From positions 1 through 37,510 of the forward strand of contig KE560703.1 of NCBI GenBank assembly GCA_000442015.1: a stretch of 37,510 nt of DNA, in the 5' to 3' direction. A model generated the notes under the pieces. That model searched no databases and was not told where the DNA came from. It was given only the letters and a program-made list of their open reading frames with translations. This DNA comes from Rozella allomycis CSF55 (lineage: Eukaryota > Rozellomycota). Shown in pieces: positions 1 through 12,400 of this stretch (positions are counted from its first letter, which is position 1; each line of letters starts with the position of its first letter). The translations under genes were made by a program, and so were the position numbers.

Positions 1-935
1 TAACAAAAATTCTCCTGAACCAAGCTTCATATATAGTCAAAGAACTATATTTGGAAACAGAACACTATTTTTACTATTGAAAAATCCAAATAGGAGATCA
101 TATAAGATTTATAGACTAGTATAATCATACGCGTTTCGCTCAATGATCTGTGCTACCAATTTAAAAGTTCATCTTCTATCTCATTCCTGAATAAATAGAC
201 ATGAGAAGTTTTCGAATTTTCTCAAGTTCGGCCCCTATATGATAGCCAGTTAGCCACATGAATCAGGAAATGCAACTTTTGTACAATCAAGCCTGGTTAA
301 ATCCGGATTCAAGCATTACTGTCTCATTAGATGAAACAACATGGGAGGGCCACAGAAGATTCTTGGTTTACATATGTAATGAGTAATTTTCAGTTTGTGT
401 CTGCCGACTGCCGGTAAAGAAGAAGGTTTGAAGGTTTGGCAACCCCAAAATCATTTATTAAAAGTTTCTGTTGTGAATTGAAAGGAATAGAGGGGAAACG
501 TTCCGCTTTTGATGGCGGTTTCTGACCTGGTGCAGTTGTAGTTGTAGCACAATCTCATCTGAAACCCTTCTTTATTTCCTAAGATTTGAATGTTCAATCT
601 TTCATGTCCAATGTCCACGATTGGGCTAAAGAAATTTACTCCCTAACTATTGAGCGTATTCATCGGGACAATCGTCAAGACAAGGCATAGTTGGGGAATT
701 ATTATCCAGATGCGTAACAATGGACCAGTGACGACTAATAAAGTTGATTGACCGTTGTTAACTGGTTTAAGTATTTTTAAAAACCTTGTTAAACAAAAAC
801 AGTACAGGGATACATTATGCATTGTATACTACAAAATGCGTTCTTTATTTGCTTTTTTCTGGCACAGTATCTTATTTGTAATCCCTGTCTCGTCAGTCGT
901 CATTGCATGAATGACTTGATCAGTAAATTTCATTA
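1..935. other. 5' flank without a recognised gene
   Basis: I find no long open frame, RNA gene or clear repeat here. The only coding-like stretch is a 28-codon frame on the plus strand at 604-690 (its middle reads DWAKEIYSLTIERIH). It has no partner exon with intron boundaries of the type used elsewhere in the window, so I do not call it a gene. The last part presumably holds the promoter of the GluRS gene. Confidence 0.5.
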
Positions 936-3340
936 ATGTTTATTTCTAAACTCTCATCCATGTTTCATTTCAAAAGAACCATACTATTTTGTCAGCTTGC
1001 ATCACGCCTCCAAAGAGCATATTTCACGAATGGACCCTGGCCATCTAAGAATTTTATTTTTATGGAGTTTGCCAAGGCGTTTGTCGAGTGTCATTACAGC
1101 AAAGAGTAAAATAGCGATAAATGTTGAATAGGCTAAAGGACAGTTCTCTTGAGAGTTTGGTTGGTGGGATCCCTGTGCGATACACTAATTTGGAGGCAGC
1201 CAAGATAAAGGACTGGCTAGTTTATGCTATAAAATTGAGTGAGACTAAAGAATTCAAAGATTTCCACGGTATGTTGGTTGATCTTGATAGACATTTGAAG
1301 TTTTATTCGTTTGTCGCGTTGGAAGAGATTAGTCTTCCGGATATTATTATTTTCGGGGTTATTAAGGGATGCGGAAAAAAGTTTGATCGTGGCCAGTTTG
1401 ACAATATTAGCCGCTGGTATGACTGGATGGCTGAATGTAAAGCTACCAAGGATGCTGCTGAGCTTTTGAAGAAGAGTTCGAATGGCAAGGCAAAGGACCA
1501 AGGAAAATTTGATATTGACTTGGCTGGCGCAGAGTTTGGAAAGGTGGTGACAAGATTCCCGCCTGAGCCATCAGGATACTTGCACATCGGACATGCCAAG
1601 GCTGCATTGTTGAATGAGTATTTTGCACATAGATATGGAGGTGAGTTGATTGTGAGATTTGACGATACGAATCCATCAAAGGAAAAGTGTGAATTTGAGG
1701 AATCTATTTTGGAAGATTTGACACTGTTGGGAGTGAAACATGATAGATTTTCGCATACATCTGACTATTTCGAGGATATGATTAAATTTGCTGAACAGTT
1801 GATTAAGCAAGGAGACGCGTATGTTGATGATACAGTTCAAGAGAAAATGAGAGAAGAGAGAATGAATGGAGTTGCTAGCAAGTGTAGAGACTTGAGTGTT
1901 GAAGAGAATTTGAGAGTATTTGAGGAAATGAAAAAGGCTAGTGAAGAAGGAATGAAGTATTGTTTGAGAGCCAAGATGAGTGTTGATGCGAAGAATAAAG
2001 CGTTGAGAGATCCAGTTATTTATAGAATCAATTTGCAGCCCCATCATAGAACAGGAAGTAAATGGAAAGTGTATCCTACTTATGACTTTGCATGTCCAAT
2101 AGTTGATAGTGTGGAAGGAGTGACGCATGCATTGAGAACAAATGAGTATCATGATAGAAATGATCAATATTATTGGTTTATTGAGAAATTGGGATTGAGA
2201 AAGCCGTTTATTTGGGATTACAGTAGAATAAATTTTGAATTTACTTTGCTTTCCAAGAGAAAGTTGACTTGGTTTGTTAATGAGAAGCACGTTGAGGGAT
2301 GGCATGATCCAAGATTTCCAACTGTTAGAGGAATAAGAAGAAGGGGAATGACTATTGAAGCATTGAAGGAATACATTTTAATGCAAGGTGCTTCAAAGAA
2401 CACATTGTTATTGAAGTGGGATAAGATTTGGGCTATTAATAAACAAAAGATTGATCCAATTGCTCCAAGACACACAGCGATTGAAAATGATTCAGTTGTT
2501 GCTAGAATAAGAGGCAATGTTATGAATTATTCCAAGGAAGTTTTAAAGCACAAGAAGAATCCAGAATTAGGATTCAAAACGACTGAATTTTCCAATGAAA
2601 TTTTAATTGATAAAGTTGATGTTGAAACATTCGAGTTGAATGAAGAAATAACTTTGATGGATTGGGGCAACGCCTTTGTTAGAAATTTGAGTCCATTAGA
2701 ATTAGAATTGCATTTAGAAGGAGATTTCAAAAAGACAAAGAAGAAAGTAACTTGGTTATCAAAATCAAAGAATCTGATTCCCGTTGAATTGAAAGATTTT
2801 GATTTCTTGGTTTCAAAGCCTAAATTGGAAGAAGAAGATTCATTTGAAGATTGTCTTGTTAAAGAAACTGAGTTTACAACGCTTGGACTTGCTGATGCTA
2901 ATGTTAAAGATTTGAAAAAGGGCGATATTATTCAGTTGGAGAGAAGAGGCTTTTTTATTGTTGATAAGCCTTTTGATGGCAATTCAGTTTGTTTTATTTT
3001 GATTCCAGATGGAAAGCCTCAATCTACTATGCCAAGGGGTTATGTTGAACCAAAGAAACCTGAAGTAAAGAAGAAGCAAGAAGGAAAGAAAGACTCTAAG
3101 AAACAAGAAGGAAACAAGGAATCAAAGGAAGCACCAAATAAGAACTCTAACAAGGAATCAAAGGAATCCAATAACAAGAACTCTAACAAGGAATCAAATT
3201 CAAAAAAGGAAGTAAAAAAAGAAGAAGAACAAGTGAAATCTGGAATGTATCAGCTGAGTCCATTCATTAAAGAGAGTGATTATTCATTCAATATGGATGA
3301 ATTGAAGAAAGTAGTTTACGATTTGAAACCTTTACATTAA
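936..3340 (+). CDS. GUS1: Glutamyl-tRNA synthetase, cytosolic (eukaryotic GluRS)
   Basis: Charges tRNA-Glu with glutamate for cytosolic translation. Two exons, 936-1105 and 1132-3340, separated by a 26-nt intron (1106-1131) that contains an in-frame stop and the ATG at 1121. Reading through it would lose the N-terminus, and the spliced length (792 residues) fits the eukaryotic family better. A GST-like N-terminal domain (about residues 1-160) precedes the class I catalytic core with HIGH in YLHIGHAKAA (DNA about 1583-1594) and the KMSKS-type LLSKRKL (about 2247-2267). The core is followed by the GlnRS-like anticodon-binding beta barrels. It tracks yeast Gus1 closely (FDDTNPSKEK, DPRFPTVRG, DPIAPRHTA). 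The C-terminus adds about 60 Lys/Glu/Asn/Ser-rich residues with an internal repeat, then a short non-repetitive end. In-frame ATGs at 936, 960 and 1062 leave the start uncertain. AATAAA overlaps the stop. It converges on the dynein gene. Confidence 0.93.
1106..1131 (+). other. 26-nt intron hiding GluRS exon 1
   Basis: GTAAAATAGC start and TTGAATAG end. Removal joins AAA GA to G CTA AAG and restores a frame open back to 927. Size and donor match the other introns in the window. A simple start at 1121 would begin inside this intron. Confidence 0.8.
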
Positions 3341-3344
3341 TAAA
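3338..3344 (+). terminator. Poly(A) signal overlapping the GluRS stop codon
   Basis: TTAATAAAATG: the TAA stop at 3338-3340 supplies the first two bases of AATAAA (3339-3344). The convergent dynein stop is only 86 bp away, so the 3' UTR must be very short or overlap its neighbour. Confidence 0.55.
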
Positions 3345-3426
3345 ATGCTTTAACTATTATTTTACTTTAAACATAATTTATTTATATTAATAATTTCACA
3401 AACATAATTTATTTAACTATAATGGA

Positions 3427-6400
3427 CTAAATGTTTGAAGCAAGAAGAGCGACACCATTTTGATAGAATGAATCAAAGCTTCCATCAGCAGGCAAATAAA
3501 CAACACAAATCAGTTCACTTCTGCTATTATCTCTGTACAATGGAACCTTGAGTTTATCGATGCAAGAATTATCATCACAAACCCAATCAACATAACTGTG
3601 AGGAACCAAATTCATTAATTCATTAGCCACTGAAATAGATCCATTTTGATTCACTTTGGCTCCAGAAAGATACAAATCTATTTATTAAACATTAAATATA
3701 TTTACTTGAAATGACTAGCGAATCATTTGATGGAATAAAGCTGAAATTCAAGCATAAATTTTCAAGAGAAACATTTAATTTCTTTGCGTATAATTGCCTT
3801 GAAGCAGTGAGGAACGCTTGAGGGTTGAAAAGACATCCAAAATCAATTTGCATCGTTTCATTCAAATTAGAAAAGTAAATGAATCTAGAGTTTAAATTAT
3901 TCAAGAATTTATCAAGAGAAATATTCTGAATTGGAAACATTTTCCATTCTAGTGGGATTTCAGCTGCATTGAAACAATTCAATAAAAATCTAGTTCTGTT
4001 TGTGTGTTTATCTTTTCTATCTAAAACTAATTTTAAACTATTCAAATCAAAAACAATTAAAGACAAAAGAGAATTACAAGTTTCAATTTGTCTATTAATA
4101 AAAGTTTCAATTGGATTTGAAGATTTGATTGATTTAATTTTGATATTTGAGAATTTGGTTAGATAATCGCTGATAGATTTGTAGATTGAATGGTTAGATT
4201 TAATTTGATCAGAATCTTCTTCTTCTTGCAACAAATTTGATAATTTTTTAACATTTTTAAAGATTGAATCTAGTTGGGATTTTAACATTGCAGTTTCAGC
4301 AAAGGGAGACAGACCAAGCAGAAGTGGATTTGTTGAATCTTTTAATTGATCAATCCAATCAAGATAATTTCTTCTTGGAATTTGAAGATTAAAAGTTAAA
4401 TATGAATCTGGTTGAAACATTTTAGGATTGAATAAATTAGATATAAAGGAATTGATGATTATTGAATCAAATTCATTATCAACTTTACCACCATAAACAA
4501 TTGAAGAGAGAATAGATTTAATTGAATCAAATGGAATTGAATTTGGATCAATGTTTGTTTTATTCTTGGCAATTTTATTAATTGAATTATTTATTAATTT
4601 AATAGCAAAATCATAATCAGAATCATTGAATTCATAATTCTTTGAGAAACCAATTGGAACATACAACAATCTCTCTTCAATAACAGATTGAAACCAAGAT
4701 AATAGAAATATCAATGTGTGTTTTTCAATTGGATTTGTAAAATGTTTTTCTTTGATTGTTGAATACAATGCAGCTTTAATTCCTGGTGGAGATTCAATCA
4801 AAACAATTCTCGAAATTCTAATTAATGAAACTGGAATTTTATTATTTTCAAATTGATTTAAATTGCATGTCATGAAAAGTTTACTTGATTTTGATTTAAA
4901 TGACAATTTTCTTTCCAATGTAGACAACCAATTAGAACAATGATGAATATTCTTCAACAATGTCCAATCTCCAGTAAAAGAAGAATTTAAAATTGATTTT
5001 TCTGCCAATTGAAATCCTTCATTTGATCCCATCGCTATCGTTGAAAGTTTAACGTTATTTTCATTGGCTAAATTTTCTATTCTATTAGATGCATCCATTC
5101 CCTTTGAACAAACTATTAAATAGATTTGATAATCTTCTTTAATACATTCACTTAAAATATCTTGTTTTTTATTATAAATTGAACATTTTAAATATTTTTC
5201 AATAAAATTTGAAATTTCAATCAACGCTTTTTCTGGTTTTGTAAATTTCATTTTTATTAATTCTGAAATTTCCTTTTCTATTTCTGAATTTTCCAAATTG
5301 TCTTTTTCATTCAACAAGAGTTTAATCAGCTCCACTCTTTCCCTTTTTAAATCTATTCCACTTTCAAATAATTCAAATTTGATTCCAGTTAACATTAACG
5401 CAAACAACACTTGATCATTAAAGGTCAAAGACTTGTAACATTTCTCATAAACTAACTGAAATAAATAATCTTTCAAATATTCAATTTTATCACCAGAATA
5501 TTCAACTTTAATAGCTTGAGAATAAATAGATTTAAAGAATTGAATAGAAAATTGATAAAAATGATTCAAACTCTCCATCTTTTCCATTAGAAAATAAATA
5601 CTAGATGCACATTTAGCAATTGGCAAATATTTCATAGTAATTGAATCAACTTGGTTCATAATAAAATCAGATTCATCATATTTTATTGTAATCTCTTTCA
5701 CTTGGTTCTTCAAATCTTCCAAAGAATCAATCAACTTATCATTATCAAGAATACTGCCTTGTGAATCATTCAAAGTCTGCAATAACTTCTTTTCTAAATT
5801 TCTCAAAACTAATTGATATTCCCCTTGCAGTTTCAAAATATCATTTCTCTTCTTTTCCATTTCTGGTTGTTCAGTCATCATTAGTTCATTCAAACATTGA
5901 GATTGCAAACTGGATTTGGTTACAGTGAAATTGGCAAACGTTACTCTGCTAGAAACATCTGGAGTAAACTTAAACGTTGGATCTCTAGTTATTAAATATA
6001 GTTGAAATGTCGGTGAGAAATCAATATCCTGATTACCTAATCTTACATTTAAACTGTTTAATTACCTAATATTAACTACAAACATTATATTTACCTATTC
6101 TAACAAGTACCCTTCCACCCGCTCTCTTATACTCTCTATTCAACAATGGATTAATAATAGGATCAATCATCTCAACATCTTCAACCACCAACGTATTCCC
6201 AAATCTAACACAACTCTCCAATGTCTTGACAAACGATTCATCCATAAAACTAGTAACATTCACATTCTGATTCAAATCACAAATCAGTTTCATCCCCTGG
6301 CCACTCGGATCAATAATCAATGGGTATCTCTTATGTCTCTTCATTATAATAGCATTCTCAATTGACACTTCATCATCAATTAAACTCTCCTTCCACTTCA

Positions 6401-9400
6401 TCCTCTCATCAACCAAACTCAAATACTCGCTAAAACTAAAATAATCTTTAAACACAATTCCAATCATCTTCATCACCCTCTTGCACTCTTTAAATATCTC
6501 TATTCTGTAATGCTGGTCATAATATCCATAATAACTCAACATCACACTAGACAGAAACACATCCCCTGATATAGTTTGCATTTGATTACCAAAATTTCTA
6601 CTCGTCTCTTCCCACCTCATCTTCTCTGATCCCAAATTGTCAATCAATTTCACAGATCTATCAACTCTAACTTGCACATTCTCCATTTCCTCTTTAATCT
6701 TTTGCGTCTCACTAATCAAAATGGCATATTCTTCTTTAATCACAGAAATATTAGACTCTAAATTCAATATTCTCTCTTCCATTTCATTAAACACTTTCCT
6801 AGTTTCATTTGCTTTTGATTCCAATTGCTCAACTTGGTTTCTCAATGGGCCAACTTTTTCTAAAATATCAGCAAAACTAATCTGCGCAATAACCCAACTG
6901 ACAAGGGGCCCACACGCTTTACTCGCTCTATTAACAGTTTCAAAATTAAACTGGGCATTATTCAAATACTCTCTTGATATCTTTTCTTTAATAATACTAG
7001 TTAAATGTTTATCTGTATCGAAATGTACAATAGAATTAATGAAATCATCTCTTCTTAGCACAGTTTGAACACTCTTCCATGAATCAACTTGATGCCCAAG
7101 TAGAATACAAACCGCCTCCATTGTCAATTTGACTGGATCTGGTGGATTTCCCATTGATCTCACTTCAGTCAATTGCTGCTTCTTTATATTGCTCACATTT
7201 TGTTTCGCTTCAATCACTGCAGGCTCAACCAGACTCAATTCTTCCATAACAAGTCTAGTTTGATTTTCAATGATCAATTGCTGTTGTTCCATTTCCTTCT
7301 TTATCACCAAACTCTTGGCTCTCTCTGATTCAGCTTCTTGCTGTTCTTTAACCATTCTCTGCAACTTTTCATTAGCTTCTCTATTCTTAATCTCCAACTG
7401 AATCTTCTTTTCTGCCAACTCTTTTTTCAACTCGGCAACCTTTTCAACAGTTTCAACTAGTTTATCTAATCCAACATTAACATGTCGTTGTTGATCTTCC
7501 AACTCTCCCCTCTTTTCATTGTACAGTTGAATGTAATGGTTCAATGATTCAACAAAATGTCTAGGCGTAATAAACATTTGCCTATTAAACAACTTGCAAT
7601 AATTTTTATTCATCTTTTTTATATAATTATGCACATGAACAAATATCAAAGCAATTTGGTAATACTTTGAATCAAAATTATACTTGATAATCTCCAAATC
7701 TTCAATCAACAAACTATCAACTAGAATTAAACAATAAAGAATTTCTTACAATTCCAAGTCAGAGCTTTATCATTTGAACTATTCAAATCCAATTTATTAA
7801 GAAATTCTAAGGCAACTTGAAACAATGAATTAGAGTTCCAATCACCAAACCAATCCAACACACATCTATTAAACAATGCAGGTGACGTTGAAGCTTTATT
7901 GTTATCTTCGCTTGGATTCATTGTAAACACAACATGCAAATTCAACATTATTTGATACGTAAACCATTTATACAATTCATCATGATTATCCAGCATTTGA
8001 CCTTGCTTTTGTGACGCTTCTTTAATCATTAACATTAATGAAGAGTATTCATCATCTTTAAATAACCCTGGTATCTCTGCATTAGCTAAAAGTGTATTAA
8101 TTCTTTCTAAAAATCCAGAATCTAAAACATTTGATTCATCAATGATAAAACAAATCTTTTCTCCTTTGCATCCACAGCGTTTCAAAATAGTTTTCAAATC
8201 TTCATCAAAATCTTCCATTTTGTATTTATTATGAACTTTCAATTGAACTATATTTAACCCATTCATCCACGCCACAAATTTAGACAATGTTGTTTTACCT
8301 TTTCATGAATAATATAAAGACTTACCACTTCCACTTGTTCCAATTAACAATAAATGACCTTGAATCTGTTTAAATACTCTATCAATTCTCAATACATGTT
8401 CCAAAACATCATCAAACAACACAATTGGAACATCCAACTCTTCTTCATAAAACACTTTCAATCTAGCTTTAACAAATTCTTTCAATTCTCTTCTTTCAAC
8501 TGAAATGTAATTCTTATTCAACCAATTAGAAAACAATATTGGTCTACTCAATGCTTTTTCATAATCAAAATTCTTGAAATTGTTTCTAGCCACTTGATCT
8601 ATTGTTTTATCAATCCATTCTCTTTCTTCTTTTCTGGTTAATCTATCACTAAACAATCTAATTCCTTCATGTGCCCAAATCCCTTTTAATATGTGACTAA
8701 TGTTGTTATTACTTGTGAGCATTTCCAATGTAACAAACTCCAATGGTTTAATACACTCATAAATACCTATCTTTATTCTAATGATTATTAATTACCTAAA
8801 TTGATTTAAACAATTTAAATTACCCCTCATCCATCTAGTTAATTCTCTGGGCGAGTAAATGTAATGATCTTGCACATTATCAGCTCCATTCTCACCTTGA
8901 CCATTCTCAACTACATTAATAGTAAACTTATTCTGATTCAACTCATAAAACTCAATCATAGCATCAGTCAGCGCATCCACATACATTCTCAAATTAGGAA
9001 TCATTTTCAACATGGATCTATTAAACGTGCCATAAATCTGCTTCAAACTAAATCTCTGCGGATACCCAACATACAACAACGGCGTATGTCTCAGAAACCT
9101 AATGGACAATGGCTTTCTACCTGTATCAGTCGGCGGGTTGCATGCACCTACAAATTGTATTCTTTCAATCCTTATAAACTGCTTGTCACTGGATCTCCAG
9201 AACCCACCTTGTTCAATCAGCTGACGCAGAAATGAAATAACTCGCTGCGTTCCATAGTCATCCTTGTTGGGTAGATTTATTTCATCGCAAAAGAGAATAA
9301 TCCATTGCCCTTCAGATGGAGGTGATAGAATTATTCCTTGGCTTGTCTTTCTGTATTCACAGTATTGCTCCAATGTTTTCAATATCATTTTTGGCAATGT

Positions 9401-12400
9401 TGCACTGCTGAAATTTAATGGAATCATTTGTATTTCTGGTAATTTTCTCAAAGCACTAAACAAGCACATTGTTTTTCCACTTCCTTTCATTAAGAGAATA
9501 ACCTTTTTGTACCTATGTTATTCCAAACTAATACAAATTACCTGGTGGACCACATAAAATGATTGGCTTATGCTCACTTAACCAAGAATACAATAAATCT
9601 TCATGCCTAATTGTATCAACAGTTGGAATAATAACATCCGCCTGCGACACCTTTTGTGTATCAACTTCAATTAATGGAACTTTGGTCTTCCAATACACCC
9701 ATTCACCCAATGGCAAACTACAATCAAATTCAATTAAATTATCTTCTGGTATTTCAATAATCGTAATCTTTTTCAAATATTCAAACAATTCATTTCTATT
9801 TTTAGAATCACCAACAAAACTCCACCTAAATTCAAACTGAAGAATTTAAATTTACATTAAAGAGATTAATAACTTTCTTTGAATGTATTTTTCCAATGTT
9901 TCTCTTGGCAAACTCATTTCATTTTGATAATTATAGATTAATACATTTCTAATACTCTTTTGAATTAAACCAAATAAAGTTTCAATCATTCTAATTTTTG
10001 ATATTTCCATAATATGATCCAAACTAGAACTTTTCTCCAACAATTTTGTTATCAATCCATCTTTAATAAAATATGGCGATAATATCTCAACACATTCTCT
10101 CTGCGTCTTTAAAATTGTTTCTTTATTAGTTTCTTCTAAATCATCTAAACATTTATTATTCAATTTATTAAAGAAATATTCATAAATGATATTCAATGGA
10201 ATAATTTCATCTGAATGGAAAATCATTCCACATCTACTAATTGTTGCTGGCGTTGCATAATTCAAATTCTCTACTTCAAATATAATTCTCACATTAAATG
10301 GTAAAGCTAATCGTTCCCCATTCGGTAGAGTCAAAACCTTTTCATTTCAAATTAATTCTAATTACCTTGTTGTCATCCAGAACAGAATTCAAATTCTCAA
10401 CCCATTCAGGATCAACATCACCATCAAACACAATCCAATGTCTTTTATTCATTTCTCCTCTAACATTATTAATAATTCTTCTCAATAGACTTGTAAACAA
10501 TCCATCGTTCCATTCACGTGTAGTTAAATCTAATGTTCCATACAAATCTTCTTTATTAACAGACTTTGGATCAATCACATACGAAACACTTTCAATTCCA
10601 TCAAACTGTTCCATTGATCTCAACAATGTTTTCCAACAAGATGATTTACCAGACCCTGATGGCCCAACAATCATTATTCCATGATGAATCTTTTGTATTT
10701 GATACAACTGAATAATCTTTTGAATCCACAAATCATAAGGTTGATAAAATGATTCTTTTCCAACTTTCTTGACAATATTCAATAATTCATCCATATTGGT
10801 TGATGAATATTTAATATTTGGAAATACATTATCCAGCAATTCTTCAAGCAAAGGTACATCTTGTCCAACAATCTTTGGCATCACTGTTTCAACCAAACTC
10901 TGCAGCAGTATTTTCAATTCTAATTCTTTTAAATTTGCATTTGAATTTATTTCCTTTAATTCTTTGTCACCACTACTACTGTCTCGTTTGATGTTGCCAG
11001 AACACGTTAAACAATTCTTCAATGCTCTCAACCCAAAATCATAATGACTCTGTTTACTCAACTGTTCATCACACAACTGAAACAACAACGTAACTTTTCT
11101 AGCCAACATTTCAGCATATTTGAATCCTTGTGAATACAACATTACTTGCGATATCATTTGATTGTCTGGTCTGGTCATTGCAACACTCTTGAACAGTTTC
11201 TTTAAATTATCTGGCAATTCAGATCTACCCAAGTAGCCTGGATTCATTGTAATAAATATTCCTGTATTTCCATTCACAATTATTCTCTTATTCAGCAATT
11301 CAATTTCCAAACCATTTGAATAATTTAAGGGTTTCAAATTATTTCTCATTGAACTATCACTTTCCCTTTCTAATCTACCTTCCGTTTCTCCATCTCCTTC
11401 TTGTTCACTTCTGATACCTTTAAGACAATTCTGAATAACTTCCACTTGCTGACTAACAGCCGACAAAATTTCAGGCTTCAATCTATTAAACTCATCAAAA
11501 CACCCAAATCCACCCACTTTGCATAATCCAATAAAGATTCTCCCCATTGCTTGAAAATCAAAATTCTCATCACAACAAAACACAAGCACAAATCTGCCCA
11601 GATGGTGGCCAAGTGATTTAACACTCTCAGTCTTGCCAGTTCCAGCTGGACCAAATGGCGACGCACCCAGCCCAGCATCTAATGCTAGTGCCAAAGTTTG
11701 GAAACATTTATTGGTGAGTGGTGTTTTGACTAGTCTGTCACAGACACCGAGGTATTCCCATCCATAATAGAATTTAGAATTTATCATTTCAATTGATAGT
11801 GATTTTAATGGATTTGATTCATTTAAAGTGAAATAATATCTTAACTGACTTGACCATTCAAAGGAATCTAAAATGATAAGACCATTGGAGTCTGTTAATA
11901 AGCTTTTACAAATATCTCTTTGATAGACACATTCTATAATTAAATTTTCAACCTTCTTTCTCAACAATGTGGAAATGTCAGTTAATACAATTTCAGATAA
12001 TTTATTCAACAAGTCATTAATAAAGGAAACAATATTATTCAATGGCATTTTAGATTCAACATTTCTAGTAAATGCTATTTGAAGAGTGAGAATGATCAAC
12101 TGATCTGGAGTATCATTTATCCACTCCATGAAAGAATTTAGAAAAGAAGAATCTATTTGAAACGAAGAAATAAATTACTTTCACTTTTATTCTCCTTCAA
12201 ACTACCCCTTTCACTTATAATACCCATTTCACCTACTACTTTCTTGTTGAACTCAAGTAGTGAATCGTGTAGTTTATAAACTAGAGTTGAATTGACTTGC
12301 ACTTCCAATTCACTCAACCACTCTGTAACCTTTCTATTATAACCAATTGGCGATTTCAACTGAATGACTTCCCCTTGCTTTGATTGAATACCATGAATAG

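Noticed and set aside
604-690. A 28-codon frame as the last exon of an upstream gene.
   Set aside because: No acceptor or partner exon of the local type precedes it, and it matches no family I know.
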